Shown here: positions 58,711 to 64,000 of the stretch, one piece after another
Layout: each line of letters opens with the position of its first letter
How positions within the stretch are numbered: position 1 is the first letter of the stretch
Source of the DNA: Congeria kusceri
Taxonomy: Eukaryota; Mollusca; Bivalvia; Myida; Dreissenidae
Assembly (NCBI GenBank): GCA_027627225.1
Contig: CM051030.1
Location: 2,869,501 to 2,933,500, forward strand
Length of the DNA: 64,000 nucleotides
Direction of reading: 5' to 3'
Program-made: the position numbers and the translations under genes
Notes under the pieces: model-generated
What the model was told of the DNA's origin: nothing
The model's database searches: none
Seen by the model: only the letters and a program-made list of their open reading frames with translations

Positions 58711-59081
58711 GTTTTTATTTTTAAATATTGCCATATTAGCATATAATACATGAACATAGAAAACACATTGCTTTCGTGCATTACTAACGACGAATCAATG
58801 ACAAATGGATGAATTAGAAGGATGTTTCTAGACTAGTTGTATCAAAGATATAAATATGTTACTGTAGGTTGTTGTTTGTGATAAAGATGGTATGAGATGC
58901 AAACATAAACTATTCATACTATATTGGTATATCTTACGTTTGTTGTAATCGATATATTGCAATTTTAATTTATTTTATTTTAGCTATTCTGGGTTAAAAC
59001 ATTTTAGGAGTCTGATATTTCAAATATTTTTTATAGACAAAAGTACAAGAAAGTACAAAATGTACGTTATTTGATTTTTAG

Positions 59082-59186
59082 ATATCATTGCAAAATATTC
59101 TGACAGGAAATATGCGCTCGTACGGCCAGATAATAACACCCTCCAGTTTCTAGATGATGGAAACAAAAGGCTTCTGTGTGTAACAG
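59082..59186 (+). CDS. Receptor exon 7: end of lectin-like domain
   Basis: 105 bp, phase 1/1, acceptor 'gatttttag', donor 'acag|gtaatt'. Encodes IIAKYSDRKYALVRPDNNTL then QFLDDGNKRLLCVT, with a final Cys like the last Cys of the fold and one sequon (NNT). No calcium-binding EPN/QPD/WND motif is seen in exons 6-7, so sugar binding is not implied. Bases 59,187-59,788 are intron without other features. Confidence 0.6.
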
Positions 59187-59788
59187 GTAATTCCAATTGT
59201 AATTTTAATAGTATTTTGTTGTATCATAGACTAAAAGACTAATACGTATGTTCAAAAGTAAACAGATGAAATACACTGAACTAAAAGTAGCAAGCATTTC
59301 ACAGATCGGGAGAAAAGTGTAATATTGACCACGTGAAGGTACAGAAAACATAACTTTATTTAACTCTTTACTTTAAATATCATACATATTGCAATGTCTA
59401 GTGATAAGTGAGTATAATTTCGTTGTTTGAACAACATAACAAGAAACGAAATCACATGCCGATCCTATCAATGAAACACAATCGACGTAATTGTGTGCAT
59501 AATATACAGTTAGACAGTTAATGTATTTGCATATGCATTTTTAAAATCAAAAGCGCAGAGAAAACAAAGCTCGCCAGTGTTGACCACTTTATACAGATGT
59601 CAGATGCGTGCGAATAGTTAACGATTTCTCAAATATATAATATTACTTACAGCGCAATAGTACATTTGTATCGCATTACAAAAATGAAAATACTATTTTG
59701 ACCTGTGTAAAGCCGTACTATTAAATTAATATTATATTGTAATATACTATTATTCATTGCAATAATATAATACCTTTATAATATATAG

Positions 59789-59985
59789 GAATGAATACAT
59801 CAACACCAGCTCATCCGGTGACGCCCACTATACATTCAATCCAGGCGTTATAACTTCCGCCACAACATCACACGTTTCTACAAACGGATCTTCACCCGAA
59901 AGAACCATAACATCTGCTTTGTCTACATTCAACACTGTGTCTACCAATCGTGAAGATATGGAACATACAAAAAATGATCGACAAG
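59789..59985 (+). CDS. Receptor exon 8: Ser/Thr stalk, frame slip
   Basis: 197 bp between acceptor 'aatatatag' and donor 'caag|gtataa'. Neighbouring phases (1 and 1) demand a multiple of three, and the paralogous exons are 207 bp. In the entering frame it reads MNTSTPAHPVTPTIHSIQAL then TAA; in the leaving frame it reads ITSATTSHVSTNGSSPERTI through MEHTKNDRQ. Both are stalk-like, so one base was probably lost near 59,830-59,850. No other intact stalk was found for this gene. Confidence 0.6.
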
Positions 59986-60115
59986 GTATAATGCACGCGC
60001 AGTTAGACTAATAAGTAAATATATAAGCGTGTTGGTACAATCGTTACTTTAATTTTCTCATTGTTTACAGATGAATACAAAATGTGTATATTAATCTAGA
60101 ATGTATATGGTTTCA

Positions 60116-60206
60116 GAGTTTCCAGCTGTAGGGGTGGGCGTCGGTGTATCAGTTGGGATACTAATTGTAGCTGGGGGAGCAGTTTTCATTATTGTAGTAG
60201 TACGGA
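60116..60206 (+). CDS. Receptor exon 9: transmembrane helix
   Basis: 91 bp, the same length and phases (1 in, 2 out) as the TM exons at 1,273 and 13,101. Encodes EFPAVGVGVGVSVGILIVAG + GAVFIIVVVRR. Acceptor 'tggtttcag', donor 'ggag|gtatata'. Confidence 0.8.
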
Positions 60207-60437
60207 GGTATATACATGCTTTTTATAGTATAGTTATATTGTTATTCCCATAAATATCATTTTAGTTACAGTGAAACGATAATTGATCGTCTTAAAATAA
60301 TTACGTCTATATGGATCCAGTCTTTTGTTTCTTGCGTATATGTTTACTTTCATCTTCCAACATTTTAACTGGTTCTACTTAAGAATATATTTTGCAAATT
60401 TGCTTATTGATATTGCTAAATCCACGAGGAAACTAAA

Positions 60438-61443
60438 AACAAGAGGCCTATATATCAAGTCATGAGCACCAGGGCAGGGCTCTTTTAAGCCCATTGGCAT
60501 CTTTTGATCAAACGTAATTGAGGACATATAATTAGACGCTACATACCATTATATAAGACCCAAGCCTTGTAATTTCAGACAAGACGATTTTAAAAATGTT
60601 TTAATAATACAATCCATAATAATTGAGCCCAGGGACGGTTGCAGTGTTTAACTCAGGGCATTATTCAAACAATTATGGAAAAAGACCAGAAGTTGATGCA
60701 ACAGACCAGATATCAAAGGCATATGCCTTGCAATTTCAGATATTCCCTGTTTATGTATGCTTAAATGAGCCCTGGGTTGGGGCCATTTGATAGCTGAGGG
60801 TCATCATTTCAACAATCTTGACAAATTTTACATAGCAAATATCAAAGGCCAAGGGCGTGTAGTCTCAATTGAGAAGATTTTTAAGGTGTTCCTTTTAAAG
60901 TACATGTAAACCAATAAAGCCCTAGAGCAGTGCCATTTTTACCAGGGGCTTCATTAAAATTTTATTTTGATAAATTACAATAAGGCAATGCTACATACCA
61001 AATACTAAAGGCCCAGGTTTTGTAGCTTCAGACAAGAGGATTTTTTTTCTACATGTACATGTAGCGTACATGTAATAAAATTGAGCCCCGGCGCGGGGCC
61101 ATTGTTTAGCACAGGGACATCATTTTAACAATCTTTGAAAAGCACCATTAGGCGATGCTACTTACGAAATATCGCCTAGGCCTTGTGGTTTTAGACACGA
61201 AGCTTTTAAAGTTTGTTAGCAAAAATTTATTTTTAGCTCCTGTGACATACTTTTGCAATAGACGTAACCATATAAACAAATTTAAATTACAATCACCTTA
61301 TCAAGGATTATTTCTGTATAATATTGTTAAATTCTGCACAGTAGTTTATGAAAAGATGTTAAAAGAGTGAACGGACGAAGTGACGCACAGACACACTGTA
61401 GCACAGACAAACACACACACACACACACACTCACGCGCACGTG

Positions 61444-61532
<89 letters not shown>

Positions 61533-61640
61533 GCACGCACGCATGCACGCACGCACGCACAACCACACGCACGCACGCACGCACACACACGCACACACAC
61601 ACACATACACACGACGGACGAAACGCTATCGCATAAACAC
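60438..61640 (-). mobile_element. Helentron-like element, decayed, with (AC)n
   Basis: Starts 'aacaagaggcctatatatca', where the usual short hairpin is no longer paired. The core is about 150-bp units ('gccaagggcgtgtagtctca', 'tgagccccggcgcggggcca', 'tacataccaaatactaaagg'). An (AC)n tract lies near the opposite end, as microsatellites do in the other elements. It lies in intron 9. Confidence 0.45.
61409..61615. repeat. (AC)n/(ACGC)n microsatellite
   Basis: About 200 bp of CA with CGCA interruptions. Predicted His/Thr or Cys/Val frames on both strands are artefacts. Confidence 0.97.
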
Positions 61641-62937
61641 TCTGGCCTGTGGCCAGTAGAGCTAACCAGAAAAAAATCAATACATAATTGTGTAAATTTG
61701 TAAAGTACGTTTACTTCGACAGAAATAACTTGGTCAATAATTGTCCACTTATTACGTGACAACCATGCAATTTTCAATCTTTGTTATACAAGTCATAAAC
61801 TTTCTAAGCTGATCTAGATTATGCGCAATGAGCATAAAACATGTGTTATAGTAATTTATATGACACACACACTAGTTTTATTATAATGAACACATTTTAA
61901 TCCTGCATACAACTTAAAGACGATTTCTACAGTTTTTTCCCTTCTGTGATTTTTTTTCATTTTTACATATTTTGGAGATCGTTCAATGCCTAATACAATG
62001 AAACCATAAAAAATGGGGGTCACCGCATTAGATTAGTTGGAAAATGCATGTAAATGACCTACCCGTGAATGCATTTTAGGAAATGTTGATGCTGTATTGA
62101 CCATTGATTGGTAAAAAAATAACGACATCCTATTGGTTGAAATGGGTAATTGTAAGAAAGCAATCCGTTACATAGTGAAAAAATAATATTAAATATTCCA
62201 AAAAATGCTTTTTCATCCTTTTTTAACGAAAAAATTCGACATTTTGTAATCATATAAAAGTTTGGTTTTGACTACAGAAAAAAATCGGTCCGTGAAAATT
62301 CCGGAATATTCGATATTTATTACATAATTATATTCTTAACCAACTGCAAAAAAGTAAACAGGGGGTCACCGTGCTTGTTTTGGAAAAAAATGTAGTTTAC
62401 ATGTGCGTATTGGACATTTTTCTATAAAAAACAGGATGAAATGACAGTCACAATTTATAACAATACACTTATAAAAGTAAATAGATATATAATATATATA
62501 ATTATTTTAGTAACAGCAGTTGATTGTGACTATGTACAAAACGTTATTACAGCCAAAACACTTTCACAATAATCGCAAGCATGTGCACAGCTATATGCGA
62601 GTTCAATCTTAAGTCAGGGTGTTCCTACTTTCGTTTTCAGTGTATAATCAAACTTTCGCACATAAAATCGAGTCACAAGACACTCCTACTATGATCATGG
62701 CAATTATTATGAATATATTTGATTCTAGTTGGTAATTACAGTATACACAATATTTAATTAATATTATTATCTGTCAAAACACTTCCAATTATGAAGGTTT
62801 GAATCAACTCCACTGATGCGCGAAAAGATGCGCAGAAAAACTACCGAAATCGTCTTTAAAGCTCCGGTTATACATTATTTCTATTAATAAAATACCGGAA
62901 AAGGTTACTGATACATAATTATATGGAATAATTTCAG
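61641..62937. other. Rest of intron 9
   Basis: AT-rich; no exon or repeat recognised. Two 'gggggtcacc' blocks (62,015 and 62,360) are the only notable repeat. Confidence 0.5.
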
Positions 62938-63617
62938 ACGAGTATTACCATGCAAAAAGAAAACGGATAAGAAAGAACCTGAGAACGGAAAACCTGCATT
63001 AATAGAAAACCTATCGTATGGGAAACACAATGTGGCTAATCATAACTACTTTGTCCTAGAGAAATGCGTGCAATCAGATACCAAGAATGTCCACCATTAT
63101 TATACAGCATGTGAACCAAATGAAGACAATGCTGGAGAGGATAATTACAATTCAATACAGGACACAGAAGAACCATATGAACGTATGAAAGATGACACCG
63201 TTGATTATGACTACACAACTCATAGTCACCTGGCCGGGCTATCTTGAGTTTGTTATATACATTGTCCGGTTTACTGGTACTGGGTTCAGATGTTAATCTG
63301 AACCCAGTACCAGTAAACCGGACAATGTATATAACAAACTCAAGATAGCCCGGCCAGGTGACTATGACCACGCAGGAAGGCGCGGACTCAATGTGGCCGA
63401 CCCTTCAGGCAACGACTACGACAAAACATCAGCTGCAATGGCCTGTCGGAAAGAGGACTTTACGGATTATAATCACATTTAACACTCTGCTAATACAGCA
63501 CGCACTAGAGGCAATGAAATAAAGGACGTCAAAGGTGGGGACTATGACGTCATTAATGGGATGAAGTTCAAAGTTACCCCCACCGAGCCACCGGGTTATG
63601 CACACGTTAAAATTTAG
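62938..63617 (+). CDS. Receptor exon 10: cytoplasmic tail, interrupted
   Basis: Acceptor 'ataatttcag'; phase 2 fits exon 9. It begins RRVLPCKKKTDKKEPENGK, a basic stop-transfer stretch, then NHNYFVLEKCVQSD (shared with the 13.5-kb tail), NYNSIQDTEEPYERMKDD and DYDYTTHSH. At 63,221 a 71-bp inverted duplication begins and the frame ends at TGA 63,245-63,247. After it, a different phase is open from 63,297: KPDNVYNKLKIARPGDYDHA, NDYDKTSAAM, DYTNHI-like end DYNHI, an in-frame TAA (63,480-63,482), then 44 more codons (GGDYDVINGMKFKVTPTEPP, GYAHVKI) to TAG at 63,617. Many Tyr, as in the paralogue. ATTAAA near 63,687 may be the poly-A signal. Confidence 0.6.
63221..63366. repeat. Perfect inverted duplication, 71-bp arms, 4-nt loop
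   Basis: Left arm 63,221-63,291 ('catagtcacctggccgggct' ...) and right arm 63,296-63,366 (... 'agcccggccaggtgactatg') are exact inverses with loop 'gtta'. Only the right arm reads as receptor tail (VYNKLKIARPGDYD), so the left arm is the added copy. Confidence 0.97.
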
Positions 63618-64000
63618 ATATAAGTTAAATGAAAAACTGTGTGTTTCGGATGTCTTAAAGTGTGATATGTTTATTATGTAAACTAAAATTAAACAATATG
63701 CAGTGTATGCATGTATCTGTTTGTAAACTGAGAATATGTATGTTCGGTGGATCCAAATTCAAATATTTATGTTTGTATAAAATGTTTCAATATCCTGAAA
63801 TATTATAGTACATTCCTGATAAGTTTACCCATTCCAAAAAAGTGGGCATAGCGATTATACGTGAGTATCAGTATACAATACATTTTGAAACCCAGCTTAA
63901 TTTTATTGCTTTGGTTACTTGCTTTACCATTATAAGACTAGCGAAAGCGCAAGAATAATTGGTAATTGCAATTGCAAGGGACCCTTTCGGATTATTAGAC
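63618..64000. other. 3' flank of the receptor gene
   Basis: AT-rich, with TATG-rich stretches; no further gene before the window ends. Confidence 0.5.

Larger units (their letters stand above)
39503..63617 (+). pseudogene. Lectin-like transmembrane receptor gene (10-exon model, with lesions)
   Basis: Exons: 39,503-39,557; 45,560-45,733; 46,039-46,142; 46,327-46,444; 46,914-47,632; 58,453-58,710; 59,082-59,186; 59,789-59,985; 60,116-60,206; 62,938-63,617. All junctions use GT/AG and the phases agree (1,1,0,1,1,1,1,1,2). The product would be type I: signal peptide, C-type-lectin-like half, Cys-rich WSC-like part, Cys-containing repeat exon, second lectin-like part, Ser/Thr stalk, one TM helix, Tyr-rich tail. 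Many N-x-S/T sequons. Paralogous 3' ends lie at 0.9-1.6, 12.7-14.3 and 21 kb. Lesions: frame-shifting 65-bp units in exon 5, 1-nt slip in exon 8, inverted duplication and stop in exon 10. I cannot tell pseudogene from assembly error. Domain names are from motif likeness, not alignment. Confidence 0.6.

Noticed and set aside
61327..61777. His/Thr-rich and Cys/Val-rich frames on both strands
   Set aside because: (AC)n microsatellite.

Overview
This is a window of animal nuclear DNA. It is AT-rich and crowded with repeats, and its genes are split by introns with GT/AG borders and consistent phases. The repeat fauna (arrays carrying 'gggcataactctg' and 'gaccttgacccca' motifs, ACAAGAG-hairpin elements, a Penelope-like element, several LINEs) and a molluscan-style receptor gene suggest a bivalve. 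A heterodont such as a dreissenid or myid is plausible but not proven. No rRNA, CRISPR or prokaryotic gene is visible.

Left third (1-21.4 kb): a large tandem segmental duplication. Copy 1 (from before base 1 to about 8.54 kb) and copy 2 (about 11.83-20.6 kb) are near-identical in order and sequence. Each carries the 3' half of a transmembrane receptor gene: a Ser/Thr-rich stalk exon, a transmembrane exon and a Tyr-rich cytoplasmic-tail exon. These are followed by a Helentron-like non-autonomous element with a dead LINE nested in it, an AT-rich minisatellite, and arrays of about 175-bp units. A decayed third copy of the receptor end starts at 20.6 kb and is cut by a pogo/Tigger-like transposon end. 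The copies differ by deletions and one 430-bp retro-insertion.

Middle (21.4-38 kb): an intergenic transposon graveyard. It holds a nested palindromic element, a 5'-truncated Penelope-like element with a 12-bp target-site duplication, MITEs, a tRNA-derived SINE, foldback elements, a degenerate Tc1/mariner, and a 3-kb GGAGTA/AGT satellite almost without cytosine on the + strand.

Right third (38-63.6 kb): one multi-exon + strand receptor gene, reconstructed exon by exon with matching phases. It has a signal-peptide exon (with a second diverged copy 1.2 kb upstream), a C-type-lectin-like/Cys-rich ectodomain with many N-glycosylation sequons, a Ser/Thr stalk, one transmembrane helix, and a tail with the same YFVLEK motif as the left-hand copies. 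So the window is a cluster of one expanded receptor family. This gene carries several lesions: a 66-bp (22-residue) tandem expansion inside one ectodomain exon, a 1-nt frame slip in the stalk exon, and a 71-bp-arm perfect inverted duplication plus an in-frame stop in the tail exon. A 7.6-kb, nearly intact L1/Tx1-type LINE with an 11-bp target-site duplication and poly-A tail sits in one of its introns. Whether the lesions are biological (pseudogene, allele) or assembly errors cannot be decided from sequence alone.
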